Below, piece after piece: positions 54,423 to 63,732 of a DNA stretch of 64,000 bases. This DNA is from an uncultured Opitutaceae bacterium (GTDB lineage: Bacteria; Verrucomicrobiota; Verrucomicrobiia; Opitutales; Opitutaceae), in the NCBI GenBank assembly GCA_903952145.1, contig CAJBES010000202.1:1-64000 (forward strand), in the 5' to 3' direction. The notes below the pieces were generated by a model that was not told where the DNA came from, made no database searches, and saw nothing but the letters and a program-made list of their open reading frames with translations. The first letter of the stretch is position 1, and the number at the start of each line of letters is the position of its first letter. A program made the translations under genes and the position numbers.

Positions 54423-55609
54423 TCCCTGCCTACCAAGCCTACCTGCAAAAAACCCTCGCGGAAATCGAGCACGCGGGACTGTTCAAGCGCGAGCGCATCA
54501 TCACCACGCCGCAGCGGGCTCACATTGTCGTGGCCGGCGGACGGCCCGTGCTGAATTTTTGCGCCAACAACTACCTGGGCCTCGCTGACAATCCAGAGAT
54601 CATCCAAGCCGCCCACGCCACCCTCGACCGCTGGGGTTACGGCCTCGCGTCCGTGCGCTTCATCTGCGGCACTCAGCAGATCCACAAGGACCTTGAAACC
54701 AAACTCAGCGCGTTTCTGGGCTCCGAGGACACCCTCCTCTACAGTTCCTGTTTCGACGCCAATGGCGGCGTCTTCGAAACCCTGCTGGGTGCCGAGGATG
54801 CGGTCATCAGCGATGAACTCAACCATGCCTCCATCATCGACGGCATCCGCCTCTGCAAGGCGCAGCGTTTCCGTTACCGGAATGGCGATATGACCGACCT
54901 TGAGGCGAGGCTGCAGGAGGCCGACGACGCCAAGGCGCGTTTCAAGCTGATCGCTTCCGACGGCGTGTTTTCCATGGATGGCTTCATCGCCAATCTGGGC
55001 GCCATTTGCGACCTTGCCGACAAATACAGCGCCCTGGTCATGGTCGACGACAGCCATGCCGTGGGCTTCATGGGTAGGACCGGACGCGGCACCCATGAGC
55101 ACTGCGGCGTCATGGATCGCGTGGATATCATCACGGGCACGCTGGGCAAGGCCTTAGGCGGTGCTAGCGGAGGTTACGTCAGCGGGCGGAAGGATATAAT
55201 TGACCTGCTGCGCCAGCGCTCGCGGCCCTATCTTTTTTCCAACAGTCTCGCACCGGTCATCGCCGCCGCTTCCATCACCACCCTCGATCTCATCACCCGA
55301 TCGACCGCGCTGCGCGACAAGCTCGAAGCGAACACGCGGTATTTCCGGGAGGGACTCACCCGGATCGGCCTCACCCTCCGTCCGGGCACCCATCCCATCG
55401 TGCCAGTGATGCTGGGGGATGCCGCTTTGGCCCAGCAGTTCGCCACCCGCATGCTCGACCACGGTGTTTACGTCGTCGGATTCTTTTATCCTGTCGTGCC
55501 TCAGGGCATGGCACGCATCCGCACACAGGTCAGCGCCGCACACAGCCGGGAGGACCTCGACTGCGCAATCAATGCTTTCGCCGAGGTCAAAAAAGAACTA
55601 GGGCTGTAG
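54419..55609 (+). CDS. kbl: Glycine C-acetyltransferase (2-amino-3-ketobutyrate CoA ligase)
   Basis: 396 residues of the alpha-oxoamine synthase family: [45 protein letters not shown], and the PLP lysine in [18 protein letters not shown]. It cleaves 2-amino-3-ketobutyrate with CoA to glycine and acetyl-CoA. It is coupled to tdh, with cdd just two bases beyond its stop. Confidence 0.97.
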   Translation: MIPAYQAYLQKTLAEIEHAGLFKRERIITTPQRAHIVVAGGRPVLNFCANNYLGLADNPEIIQAAHATLDRWGYGLASVRFICGTQQIHKDLETKLSAFLGSEDTLLYSSCFDANGGVFETLLGAEDAVISDELNHASIIDGIRLCKAQRFRYRNGDMTDLEARLQEADDAKARFKLIASDGVFSMDGFIANLGAICDLADKYSALVMVDDSHAVGFMGRTGRGTHEHCGVMDRVDIITGTLGKALGGASGGYVSGRKDIIDLLRQRSRPYLFSNSLAPVIAAASITTLDLITRSTALRDKLEANTRYFREGLTRIGLTLRPGTHPIVPVMLGDAALAQQFATRMLDHGVYVVGFFYPVVPQGMARIRTQVSAAHSREDLDCAINAFAEVKKELGL

Positions 55610-55611
55610 CC

Positions 55612-56034
55612 ATGTCCGCCACTCCGACCGCCGCAGTCATTCGACGTCTGGAAAAAACCGCACGCGCCGCGGCGCAGAAGTCTTATTCGCCTTATTCCAG
55701 GTTCCGGGTCGGCGCCGCGATACTGGCCGGATCCGGCAGGATTTACACCGGCACGAACGTTGAAAACGCCAGCTTCGGCTTGTGCAATTGCGCCGAGCGC
55801 ACCGCGATTTTCACGGCGGCCACCCAGGGTGAGCGTGTCGTGCGGGCCATCGCAGTTTACACGCCCACCCAAACCGCAACCTCGCCCTGCGGGGCCTGCC
55901 GCCAGGTCCTTAATGAATTTGGCCCGGACGCCCTAGTGATCAGCATATGTGACGGCCAGGATCGCATCGAGGCCACCCTCGCGCAATTGCTCCCCGCCGC
56001 CTTTGGTCCGAAAAACCTGAAACCTAGGTGCTGA
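55612..56034 (+). CDS. cdd: Cytidine deaminase
   Basis: 140 residues, homotetrameric type. Zinc ligands and catalytic glutamate are in NCAERTAIF (C60, E62) and SPCGACRQVL (C93, C96), and the substrate strand is NVENASFGLC. It deaminates cytidine/deoxycytidine to uridine/deoxyuridine. Its last codons overlap the tail of hisS, which is read in the opposite direction, by 11 bp. Confidence 0.95.
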   Translation: MSATPTAAVIRRLEKTARAAAQKSYSPYSRFRVGAAILAGSGRIYTGTNVENASFGLCNCAERTAIFTAATQGERVVRAIAVYTPTQTATSPCGACRQVLNEFGPDALVISICDGQDRIEATLAQLLPAAFGPKNLKPRC

Positions 56035-57334
56035 AAAAGTCCCGCACGACGGTCACGAGTTGGGCTGACGGCACTTCGTGTTCGGTACGGTCGGTCAGAT
56101 CGCGGATCTTGACCACCCCTTTCGCAAGTTCGTCCGTGCCATAAATGAGCGCCAGCTTGGCCTGCGATTCGGCGGCGGCTTTGAATTGTTTGCCAAAGGC
56201 GGAGTCCTTGAGCGGATATTCGACGCGATACCCTGCCGTGCGCAGCAGGTGGATGTCTGCAAAGGCCGCCATGCGCTCCCTCTCGCCCCCAATCACACAA
56301 TAGATATCGGGCGCCGACCCGATCGCCGGCAACAGACCGCGCTGTTCCAGCAGCAGAGCGAAGGTCATGTCGCCGATGGCAAACCCGACCGCCGGCAGGG
56401 CCGGACCGCCGAGTTTCTGCACGAGATCGTCGTAACGTCCGCCACCAGCCAGCGCACGCAACGCGCCCTTGCGGTCAAAAGCTTCGAAAACAAAACCTGT
56501 GTAATAGGCTAGGCCACGGACCACGCCGAGATCGACCTCAACATAGCGCGCTAGCCCCATGGCCTCAAGTCCGCCAAGCAATTTACGCCAGTCCGCGAGC
56601 CGCGGGCCCAACTTGTCACCTCCGATGGTCGCGAGGGTCCGCTCAAGCCCCGCGAGCGACTTTATCTGCAGGAAAGCGAGAATTTTCCCCTGCAACGCTG
56701 CATCGAGCGCACCGAATTTCTCAGTGTAGGCCTTGAAGGCCTCGTCGCCGTATTTTTCATGACGGTCCACCACCCCCAGCACGCCATGGATCCGCGCCTC
56801 ATCGAGTCCGAGTGCTTCAAGGTAGTAGAACCAGAGGTTGCGATCGCTTAACCGGATGTAGAAATCCTGCTCGGTGAGTCCGAACGAGCAGAGACACTGG
56901 ATCAGGAGGGCGATCAGCTCAATCTCCGCCTCGGGTCCCGGCTCGCCAAAAATATCAGCGTTGAACTGATTAAAACTCCTCCCCCGCCCCTTCTGCATCC
57001 GTTCATAGCGATAAAACTCGGCGATACTGAACCATTTGATGGGACGTTTCAGCGCATTGGCCCTAGCTCCGACCAGTCGGCAAATGGTTGGAGTCATCTC
57101 CGGACGCAGTGCCACCTCGCGCCCGCCTTTGTCGACAAAGCTGAATAGCTGGGCCTCAATCTCCTCACCGGACTTGGCCTTGTAGAGTTCAAGCGGTTCT
57201 AAAATCGGGGCGTCATATTCAGCGAAACCAAAGACCTGCGCCGACTGCCGCCAGAGACGGAAAATATGGTTACGGCGTGCGAGGTCTTCGGGATAAAACT
57301 CGCGAAAGCCGGGCAATGTCTGGAACGTGGCCAT
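56024..57334 (-). CDS. hisS: Histidyl-tRNA synthetase
   Basis: 436 residues from the ATG of MATFQTLPGFREFYPEDLARR; the TTG eight codons upstream is a less likely start. Class II motifs are present: motif 2 (IKWFSIAEFYRYERMQKGRGRSFNQFNADIFG), the histidine-A loop (ALAGGGRYDDLVQKLGG) and motif 3 (AVGFAIGDMTFALLLE). It charges tRNA-His. It is preceded by the terminator of the HU gene and so has its own promoter in about 57335-57388. Confidence 0.96.
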   Translation of the reverse strand: MATFQTLPGFREFYPEDLARRNHIFRLWRQSAQVFGFAEYDAPILEPLELYKAKSGEEIEAQLFSFVDKGGREVALRPEMTPTICRLVGARANALKRPIKWFSIAEFYRYERMQKGRGRSFNQFNADIFGEPGPEAEIELIALLIQCLCSFGLTEQDFYIRLSDRNLWFYYLEALGLDEARIHGVLGVVDRHEKYGDEAFKAYTEKFGALDAALQGKILAFLQIKSLAGLERTLATIGGDKLGPRLADWRKLLGGLEAMGLARYVEVDLGVVRGLAYYTGFVFEAFDRKGALRALAGGGRYDDLVQKLGGPALPAVGFAIGDMTFALLLEQRGLLPAIGSAPDIYCVIGGERERMAAFADIHLLRTAGYRVEYPLKDSAFGKQFKAAAESQAKLALIYGTDELAKGVVKIRDLTDRTEHEVPSAQLVTVVRDFFST

Positions 57335-57388
57335 GAGATCGGCAAATTGCTGCGCCAATTGCTGCGGCGCGACTCAATTTTTGCCCAG

Positions 57389-57414
57389 AAAAAAGGCCGG
57401 GATCATTCCCGGCC
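57389..57414 (-). terminator. Rho-independent terminator of the HU/IHF-like gene
   Basis: GGCCGGGA (57395-57402), TCAT loop, TCCCGGCC (57407-57414) is a perfect 8-bp stem. On the minus strand it is followed by six T (A-run 57389-57394). It separates the HU-like gene from hisS and lies 23 bp beyond the former's stop. Confidence 0.9.
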
Positions 57415-57437
57415 CATAGTGATATCACCTGTCCAGA

Positions 57438-57776
57438 CTATGAAATGGGGGGGGAAGGCGGTGGAGCCTGCAACTTGACGAGATCAATCATCTTGAGCTG
57501 CTGCTTGAGAATCTTGCCTGACTTGAACTTGACGACAGCACGCTGCGGGATGACTACTTCCGCTTCGGGTTTGTTGGGATTGCGGCCGATGCGTGCTTTA
57601 CGCACCTGCACCTCAAGCACTCCGAAGTTGCGCAACTCGACATTGCGGCCGTCTGCCAAGGCCTTCTGGATGATGTCGAGCGTCAATTGCACAGTATCCA
57701 CGACCTGCTTTTGGGGAAAGCCGGTCTTGTTGTAGATTTCAAGGACGATTTCTCGTTTCGTCAGGTTATTGGACAT
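57438..57776 (-). CDS. HU/IHF-family DNA-binding protein
   Basis: 112 residues (MSNNLTKREIVLEIYNKTGFPQKQVVDTVQLTLDIIQKALADGRNVELRNFGVLEVQVRKARIGRNPNKPEAEVVIPQRAVVKFKSGK). The NFGxF-like segment and the GRNP arm that intercalates DNA are typical. The end (about 95-112) is a Pro/Ser tail beyond the usual 90-95 residues. It bends DNA or organises the nucleoid; IHF-like rather than HU-like is suggested by the sequence around IPQRAV but not certain. Confidence 0.92.
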   Translation of the reverse strand: MSNNLTKREIVLEIYNKTGFPQKQVVDTVQLTLDIIQKALADGRNVELRNFGVLEVQVRKARIGRNPNKPEAEVVIPQRAVVKFKSGKILKQQLKMIDLVKLQAPPPSPPIS

Positions 57777-57829
57777 ATGATTCCTTTCTCGCTGTAAAAC
57801 AGGGTGAGGGTTTGTTAAAGTATTTTCAG

Positions 57830-57871
57830 TTCTGCGATTGCGTCAATAAATATGACTGTTTTATCGCAGAA
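57830..57871. promoter_or_regulatory. 9-bp perfect dyad in the HU / ubiE divergent spacer
   Basis: TTCTGCGAT (57830-57838) and ATCGCAGAA (57863-57871) are exact inverted copies 24 bp apart in an AT-rich 126-bp spacer. They lie 54 bp from the HU-type gene start and 32 bp from the ubiE start. It may be a regulator site shared by both promoters, possibly HU autoregulation; not more than a candidate. Confidence 0.45.
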
Positions 57872-57902
57872 TAAAGAGTAAATTGCATAATAGACTTCAG
57901 CC

Positions 57903-58604
57903 ATGCCTGAACCAACCGCCGTCAATTCAATGTTCGCGAGGATAGCCCGCCGCTATGATCTCGCCAACCGCTTACTCAGTGGTGGATTGGATATGTGGTG
58001 GCGTTGGCGACTGGTGCGCAACATGAGGGCCTGCACTCCCACCGATATCCTAGACCTCGCCACCGGCAGCGGTGACGTTGCCTTTTCAATTTCTCGCAAC
58101 ATACCGTCCGCCAATAGGATAGTTGGTATGGATTTCTGTCAACCCATGCTTGATGAAGCCATTGATAAACAGGCTGACGACTCCAAAAAGCGCTATGGAA
58201 ACATCAGTTTTAGACAGGGAGATGGTCTTGATCTACCCCTACAAGACAACGAGTTTGATGCGGTCGCAATTTCCTTTGGTCTGCGTAACATGGGCGACCG
58301 GCACCGCTCACTCACTGAGATGAAGCGGGTGTTAAGGCCCGGAGGACGGCTGTTTGTGTTGGAATTTTCACAGCCCATTTGCTGGTTCCGACCTATTTAC
58401 CTGTTCTATCTTCGTCATATCCTTCCTTGGCTCGCGGGAATTCTTAGCGGCGACCGCACCGCTTATGTCTACCTCAATGAGACGATCGAAGCATTTCCCA
58501 ACCGCGATGCGTTATCCGCCGAATTTCTGGCGGCTGGTTTCAACCGCGTGCAAGCTCAGGGATGGACTTTTGGCGTGGTCGCGTTGCACACCGCCGTGAA
58601 ATGA
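57903..58604 (+). CDS. ubiE: Ubiquinone/menaquinone biosynthesis methyltransferase
   Basis: 233 residues. SAM-binding motif I is DILDLATGSGDVAFSI, with post-I GMDFCQPMLDEA and the UbiE signature AISFGLRNMGDRHRSLTEMKRVLRPGGRLFVLEFSQP. It C-methylates demethylmenaquinone (or the ubiquinone precursor); without other quinone genes here the menaquinone role (menG) is equally likely. The gene is visibly more AT-rich at third positions than its neighbours, which may indicate a different history. Confidence 0.93.
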   Translation: MPEPTAVNSMFARIARRYDLANRLLSGGLDMWWRWRLVRNMRACTPTDILDLATGSGDVAFSISRNIPSANRIVGMDFCQPMLDEAIDKQADDSKKRYGNISFRQGDGLDLPLQDNEFDAVAISFGLRNMGDRHRSLTEMKRVLRPGGRLFVLEFSQPICWFRPIYLFYLRHILPWLAGILSGDRTAYVYLNETIEAFPNRDALSAEFLAAGFNRVQAQGWTFGVVALHTAVK

Positions 58605-58806
58605 AGGTTACGCCGCTGAAGACAGCTGAATAACCAGCCGCAAGTGCTTGGTGCGTTGTGGGTCTGGATTGCAAAGCCCTTTGATCTAAAGCTTCGGTAA
58701 AACCCAGCGATGACTGGTGAAACTGGGCCCGACCGACAGATCGGGCGCAGCCGGCTTGGTTTGCGCAAAAGCAAAGCGGTGCGGCTGATAAACGGCGCGG
58801 CTGCAT

Positions 58807-59865
58807 ATGGCAGGAATCGGGCCGGACAAGATTTCATTACTTGCCTGTCCCGACGGCGAACCCTTTGCTGGTTCCGTGGCGAGCATCCAAGAAATTACCA
58901 CAGAGATTAACTATGAAATGGTCCGCAAGATCGCTGATGGCGGCATGGGCATCGTGTATGAAGCCATGCAACTCGGTGTGGGTAATTTCCGCAAGGTGGT
59001 CGCCATTAAGCTCATTCGCGAAGAATACTCGACCATCCACGAATTCCAAAATAACTTCATCGGCGAGGCCCGTCTTGTCGCCGACTTGATCCACACCAAC
59101 ATTGTCCAGACCTACCATCTCGGGCAAATCGGAGGCCAATATTTCATGGTGATGGAGTATGTGCGCGGCGTGAACTTGGAGCAGTTCCTCGACCGCCATC
59201 GTGCCACCGGCAAGGCTATCCCAGCGGATCTGGCCGCTTTCATCATCTCCCGCATCGCCCGCGGCCTGACCTACGCCCATACCAAGTGCGACCGTGACGG
59301 CCGCCACCTGAACATCGTGCACCGTGACATCGGGCCGAAAAATGTGCTCATGGCCTACGAAGGCGACGTGAAACTGACCGACTTCGGCATCGCGAAAGCC
59401 CTAGACCTCATGTATAATGAGGAAGGCAAGGTGATCGCAGGAAAGGACGAATATCTTTCCCCCGAGCAGGCCACCTACGCCATCACTGACGCCCGGGCTG
59501 ACCTCTTTGCTCTCGGTATCGTGCTAACTGAGCTACTTCTGGGTCGGAATATTTTTCGTGCGGTGGACCGGGCGGAATCGCGCCGCAACATCCTGAGCAT
59601 GCCCATCCCACGTTTTGGGACACTCCGGGCAGACATCGATCCCCGACTTGAGGCTATCATCCAAAAGGCGCTGCATCGCGACCGCGACAGGCGCTACCAA
59701 TGCGCCGCGGATATGATGACCGAACTCGAGCTCTATCTTTACAGTGACGGCTACGGTCCCACCAACGAAAAGCTCGGTGTCTACATCAAGGAGCTCTTCA
59801 GTGTGCGTGATCCCAGTCCTGCCCCCACCCCCTCTCACCCCGGTTCCATCAGCTCGCAAAAATGA
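58807..59865 (+). CDS. Soluble serine/threonine protein kinase
   Basis: 352 residues. Kinase core from about 39: glycine loop [10 protein letters not shown] (G45-G48), ATP lysine K68 (VVAIKLI), catalytic [11 protein letters not shown] (172-182) and DFGIAKAL (192-194). The lysine normally following HRDL is glycine (HRDIG), a variation of the HRDISPxN form common in bacterial kinases. There is no membrane segment or sensor domain; the tail after about 325 is a short Pro/Ser stretch. It stands between ubiE and rpoN on the same strand, 24 bp before rpoN, so it may act on cytosolic targets, perhaps sigma-54-related, though this is only suggested by adjacency. Confidence 0.9.
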   Translation: MAGIGPDKISLLACPDGEPFAGSVASIQEITTEINYEMVRKIADGGMGIVYEAMQLGVGNFRKVVAIKLIREEYSTIHEFQNNFIGEARLVADLIHTNIVQTYHLGQIGGQYFMVMEYVRGVNLEQFLDRHRATGKAIPADLAAFIISRIARGLTYAHTKCDRDGRHLNIVHRDIGPKNVLMAYEGDVKLTDFGIAKALDLMYNEEGKVIAGKDEYLSPEQATYAITDARADLFALGIVLTELLLGRNIFRAVDRAESRRNILSMPIPRFGTLRADIDPRLEAIIQKALHRDRDRRYQCAADMMTELELYLYSDGYGPTNEKLGVYIKELFSVRDPSPAPTPSHPGSISSQK

Positions 59866-59889
59866 ACTGCTTTCACCCTTCCCACGTTC

Positions 59890-61356
59890 ATGAGCGGGCC
59901 AAGACTTAGCCACGACCTCCGCCAGCGCCAGTCACAATCACTTGTACTCGCGCCCCAGCTGCGGCATTCCCTGAAAATACTGCAGGTCGCGGCCCTGGAC
60001 CTGCGGTCAGTGATTCAGGAGGAACTCCAGAGCAATCCCACGCTTGAGGAACTGCCCTTGGAATCCGCCGACCTCGACAAGTCGGAAACCGCCGACACCA
60101 AGGACGAAACCAGTGATAAGGATCAAGACGGTGCCCGCGAGGAAATGGATTTTACCAAGGAATTCGAAATTCTGGGCAAACTGGACGACGATTGGCGCGA
60201 CTACCTGGCAAACACCGGGGGTAACCAGCCTCAGTCGGCGGAAGCTGCCGAAAAGCGACAACACTTTTTCGATTCATTGGTCAGCGCCCCATCACTTCAG
60301 GCGCACTTGATGCAGCAGGCCGACATTGCCGACCTATCCCCGCAGGTGCGCGATGCCATCAGGCACCTTATCGGCAGCCTGGATGATCGCGGTTTCCTGA
60401 CCCAATCCTTGGCTGACGCCGCCTTGCAAGCCCGACTGCCGCTGGCGGCGTTGCAAGAAGCCCACTCCGTCCTGTTGGGCTTTGATCCTCCCGGCATTGG
60501 CAGTCAAACTCTGGTCGACTGTCTCCTGACCCAGTTGGCCGGAACAGGGCGCGGCACCTCACTGGCCACCCGAATTGTCCGCGATCATTTTGCACTGCTG
60601 GCCCGGCGCCGCATCCCCGAGTTGGCGCGTAAACTCGGCGCAAATCCCGACGACATCCAGAAAGCGGTGGAGGAAATCGGCAAACTCGATCCTGCGCCGG
60701 GCCGGCGCTTCGCCGAGGACACCAACCGCGTAGTTGTGCCGGATGTGACCGTGGAAAAGGAAGGTGCTAGCTGGAAGATCAGCCTAAACAGCGACTACAT
60801 TCCGCGTCTGCGTATTTCCAGCACCTACCGCGACATGATCGCACGGGGCACATTATCAAGGGACGAGCGCGACTACCTCCGTGAACGGATCCGTTCGGGG
60901 AAATTTCTCATCGACTCGATTGAACAGCGCCAGCGCACCATCGAACGCATCACCCGGGAAATCCTCACGGCCCAGGGCGAGTTCTTCGAACATGGGGTTT
61001 CGCACCTCAAACCACTGACCATGACCCAAATCGCTTCCGTGGTCGGCGTGCATGAGACCACCGTGAGCCGCGCCATCGCCAACAAGTTCATCAAAACACC
61101 CCATGGAGTGTTTGATCTTAAATATTTCTTCACCACCGGCTATCAAGCTGACAGCGGAACCGCCGTCTCCAACACCAGTGTGAAGGAGATGATCGCTGAT
61201 CTGGTCACCTTGGAAAATCGCTCCACCCCGCTTAGCGATCAGGAACTGGTAGTCAAACTGCAGGGGAAGGGAATCAAACTTGCCCGCAGGACTGTGGCTA
61301 AATATCGTGAAGAACTTGGCTTACTGCCCAGTAATTTGCGTCGGGATTACGGTTGA
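59890..61356 (+). CDS. rpoN: RNA polymerase sigma-54 factor
   Basis: 488 residues. Region I (LRQRQSQSLVLAPQLRHSLKILQVAALDLRSVIQEEL), an acidic region II (about 55-85, rich in D and E), a core-binding domain, the HTH LTMTQIASVVGVHETTVSRAIANKFIKTPHGVFDLKYFFTTG, and the RpoN box ARRTVAKYREELGLLPSNLRR near the C-terminus are all present. It directs polymerase to -24/-12 promoters and needs AAA+ activators. It is 24 bp downstream of the kinase and converges with tsaD across a 9-bp gap. Confidence 0.97.
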   Translation: MSGPRLSHDLRQRQSQSLVLAPQLRHSLKILQVAALDLRSVIQEELQSNPTLEELPLESADLDKSETADTKDETSDKDQDGAREEMDFTKEFEILGKLDDDWRDYLANTGGNQPQSAEAAEKRQHFFDSLVSAPSLQAHLMQQADIADLSPQVRDAIRHLIGSLDDRGFLTQSLADAALQARLPLAALQEAHSVLLGFDPPGIGSQTLVDCLLTQLAGTGRGTSLATRIVRDHFALLARRRIPELARKLGANPDDIQKAVEEIGKLDPAPGRRFAEDTNRVVVPDVTVEKEGASWKISLNSDYIPRLRISSTYRDMIARGTLSRDERDYLRERIRSGKFLIDSIEQRQRTIERITREILTAQGEFFEHGVSHLKPLTMTQIASVVGVHETTVSRAIANKFIKTPHGVFDLKYFFTTGYQADSGTAVSNTSVKEMIADLVTLENRSTPLSDQELVVKLQGKGIKLARRTVAKYREELGLLPSNLRRDYG

Positions 61357-61365
61357 AAAACCAGC

Positions 61366-62409
61366 TTAGCCGGGAGTTTCCACCGGTGCCAAGTTTGGTT
61401 TGACGGTAAGCCCGAGACCCGACGTCCGGTCTACCCCCATCCGATCACACCAGGCGGCAAAGGCAATCATACCGGCATTGTCTCCCGTGTGCGCTGGCAA
61501 CGCCGCGAGGAGGGGAACGCGGTGTTCTGCGGCCAGCGTTCCGACCGCTGCACGCAGCCTGTGATTATTAGCCACACCGCCGGATAGCCCAAGACTGGCA
61601 TACCTGCGCTGGGCGAGTGCCGTACGGGTCTTGCGTCCCAGCGCATCAATCACGGCTTGCTGGTAACTGGCGCACAAATCCGGCAGGCTTGCCTCCACCT
61701 CGCCGGTGGTCAGTTTCTCGACGGTGTAGCGCAGACTCGTCTTGAGCCCCGAAAAACTGAAATCCATTTCATCCCGGCGACTGATGCCGCGCGGAAAATC
61801 ATAGGCGTCGGCTCGTCCGGTCGCCGCAATTTTTTCTATCAGTGGGCCGCCCGGATAACCCAAACCGAGCAGCTTGGCGCCCTTGTCCAGGGCCTCCCCC
61901 GCTGCGTCGTCCCGGGTGGCTGAGATCACGTTGATCCGACGGTCGCTTTCGAGGACGCATAGCAGCGTGTTGCCGCCGGAGACCACCAGGGCCAGATGCG
62001 GGAGCAAATGCGCGAAGCGACGCTCGAATTCAGCCGGCGCTGAGGCATGCAGGGCCACAAATGGTGAGAAGACGTGCGCACGAATGTGATTCACGCCCAG
62101 CACCGGGACTCGCAGGACCAGCGCCAGTGACTTCGCCGCCGCCAGACCGATGGCCAGACAAGCCGCAAGGCCCGGCCCTTGGGTCACGGCCACCTGTGTA
62201 ACGCCGGTCAAGCCGATTTCATCCCGCGCCCGAGCCAACAAGGGCGCAAAATGCCGGACATGCTCGCGGGTCGCGAGGTCAGGCACAACGCCCCCGTGGC
62301 GTTCATGCAGCGCAACCTGGGTGTGGAGCCACTCTCCGGCGAGGCCGCGTTGCGGATCAAACAGCGCGACCGCCGTCTCATCACAGGAACTCTCCAGCGC
62401 CAGTATCAT
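61366..62409 (-). CDS. tsaD: tRNA N6-adenosine threonylcarbamoyltransferase
   Basis: 347 residues of the ASKHA fold: MILALESSCDETAVALFD, the metal histidines H108 and H112 in GVNHIRAHVFSPF, VSGGNTLLCVLES, DEMDFSFSGLKTSLRY and the C-terminal LSGGVANNHRLR. It completes t6A37 modification of ANN-decoding tRNAs with TsaB/C/E. The start overlaps the ctpA stop by ATGA, so the two are co-translated. The partner proteins are not in this window. Confidence 0.96.
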   Translation of the reverse strand: MILALESSCDETAVALFDPQRGLAGEWLHTQVALHERHGGVVPDLATREHVRHFAPLLARARDEIGLTGVTQVAVTQGPGLAACLAIGLAAAKSLALVLRVPVLGVNHIRAHVFSPFVALHASAPAEFERRFAHLLPHLALVVSGGNTLLCVLESDRRINVISATRDDAAGEALDKGAKLLGLGYPGGPLIEKIAATGRADAYDFPRGISRRDEMDFSFSGLKTSLRYTVEKLTTGEVEASLPDLCASYQQAVIDALGRKTRTALAQRRYASLGLSGGVANNHRLRAAVGTLAAEHRVPLLAALPAHTGDNAGMIAFAAWCDRMGVDRTSGLGLTVKPNLAPVETPG

Positions 62410-63698
62410 GGCAGAGAGGCAGGGCGCGCGGCCACACGCGTTGAAAAAAGTTCAGCCGCCCTGAGCACATCAAGGGCGGCCTGCAACTGCCGGTCTTCAA
62501 TGGGGACAAACCCAAACCGTTCGCTGAATTCCTGCGGATCCTTCACATCCCGCCGGTTCCGCTGCAGACGCAGCTTGTTGTCCTCTTCCGGCGTCATCAT
62601 GACTTCGATCTGCGGGATGATGCCCTTCTCGTGAATGCTGAACCCCCCCGGCGTGAAATAACGCGCTGTGGTCAGTCGGACGCCCGTGTCATTCCGGAGT
62701 TTGATCAGTGACTGGACAGAACCTTTGCCAAAGGAGCGCTCCCCCACGATTACCGCCCGTCCCGTGTCTCTCAGCGCGCCGGTGACCACCTCGGCCGCAC
62801 TCGCCGTGCCAGCGTTGATCAGGACCACCATGGCCGGCGTTACCGGCTCGCCGTCAAGTTCAGCGCAGAAGTCTTCGCGGCTGCCGGGTTTGCTGCCTTG
62901 CGTGAAGACAATCAGTTCATTGGTGCGAAAAAACGGTTCCACCACCGCCACAGCGGCCTCCAGCAAACCGCCAGGATTATTGCGCAGATCAAGCACCAGG
63001 CTGTCCACTCCCTGCCGGAGGAGGCTGTCCAGGGCCTCGCTGAATTCCTGACCGGTTCTGGCGGAGAAATCTGCCAACTGAATGTAGCCAATGCGCCCTT
63101 CCAGCACACTCACTTCCCTGACGCTCTGCTGTTTGATCTGCTCACGCACCAGCGTAAATTCTAGTTTCCGCTGCGTTCCCGGGCGGAAAATACCCAGTTT
63201 GACGATTGAGCCCGGCTTGCCGCGCAACCGGTCAATCACCTCGTCCAGACCCAGGCTGGCCCGCAAGTCCTTGCCGTCGGCGGTCAGGATTTCATCAGCG
63301 CGCTGGATCCCAGCCCGTTCCGCCGGGGTGCCCGCGATTGGGGCGATCACAACCACCCGGTCATGGCGGGATTCCACTTGGATGCCAACGCCGCCAAATT
63401 CACCCTCAAGATCGGCTTCAAATCTGGCCAAATCCGCCTCTTCGAGAAACTCCGAGTGCGGGTCCAGCGTTTCCACCAAGCCATGAATCGCCTCACGCGC
63501 CAGCCGGCCATACGCCGCCCGGTCCGGGTCCACGAAATTTTCATTCACCAATTTCAGCACTTCGCGCACCTCGGCACTGGCGCGGTCCAATTCGCGGTTG
63601 GGCCACAGGCTCCAGGCCAAGGAGAGCCGCATGGCGCCCGCCGCCAGCAGCAGACCGACCAAGGTCCCTGCCGCCACTGTGAGAAAGCGTTTGAGCAT
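62406..63698 (-). CDS. ctpA: C-terminal processing peptidase (S41)
   Basis: 430 residues from the ATG of MLKRFLTVAAGTLVGLLLAAGA; an ATG six codons earlier (63716) is possible, and the longer open frame overlaps the divergent gene. A signal anchor is followed by a PDZ domain (about 85-165, EGEFGGVGIQVESRHDRVVVIAPIAGTPAERAGIQRADEILTADG). The S41 site has the nucleophile in INAGTASAAEVVTGAL and the lysine in SFGKGSVQSL. It trims periplasmic protein C-termini or tails. It is 34 bp from the start of the divergent MidA-type gene. Confidence 0.93.
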   Translation of the reverse strand: MLKRFLTVAAGTLVGLLLAAGAMRLSLAWSLWPNRELDRASAEVREVLKLVNENFVDPDRAAYGRLAREAIHGLVETLDPHSEFLEEADLARFEADLEGEFGGVGIQVESRHDRVVVIAPIAGTPAERAGIQRADEILTADGKDLRASLGLDEVIDRLRGKPGSIVKLGIFRPGTQRKLEFTLVREQIKQQSVREVSVLEGRIGYIQLADFSARTGQEFSEALDSLLRQGVDSLVLDLRNNPGGLLEAAVAVVEPFFRTNELIVFTQGSKPGSREDFCAELDGEPVTPAMVVLINAGTASAAEVVTGALRDTGRAVIVGERSFGKGSVQSLIKLRNDTGVRLTTARYFTPGGFSIHEKGIIPQIEVMMTPEEDNKLRLQRNRRDVKDPQEFSERFGFVPIEDRQLQAALDVLRAAELFSTRVAARPASLP

Positions 63699-63732
63699 AT
63701 CGGCGACAGTGTGCATCTGCTTCGGTTTGTAA

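Noticed and set aside
58728-58760. Hairpin CCCGA...TCGGG before the kinase
   Set aside because: Only a 5-bp stem with no T-run; likely chance in GC-rich sequence.
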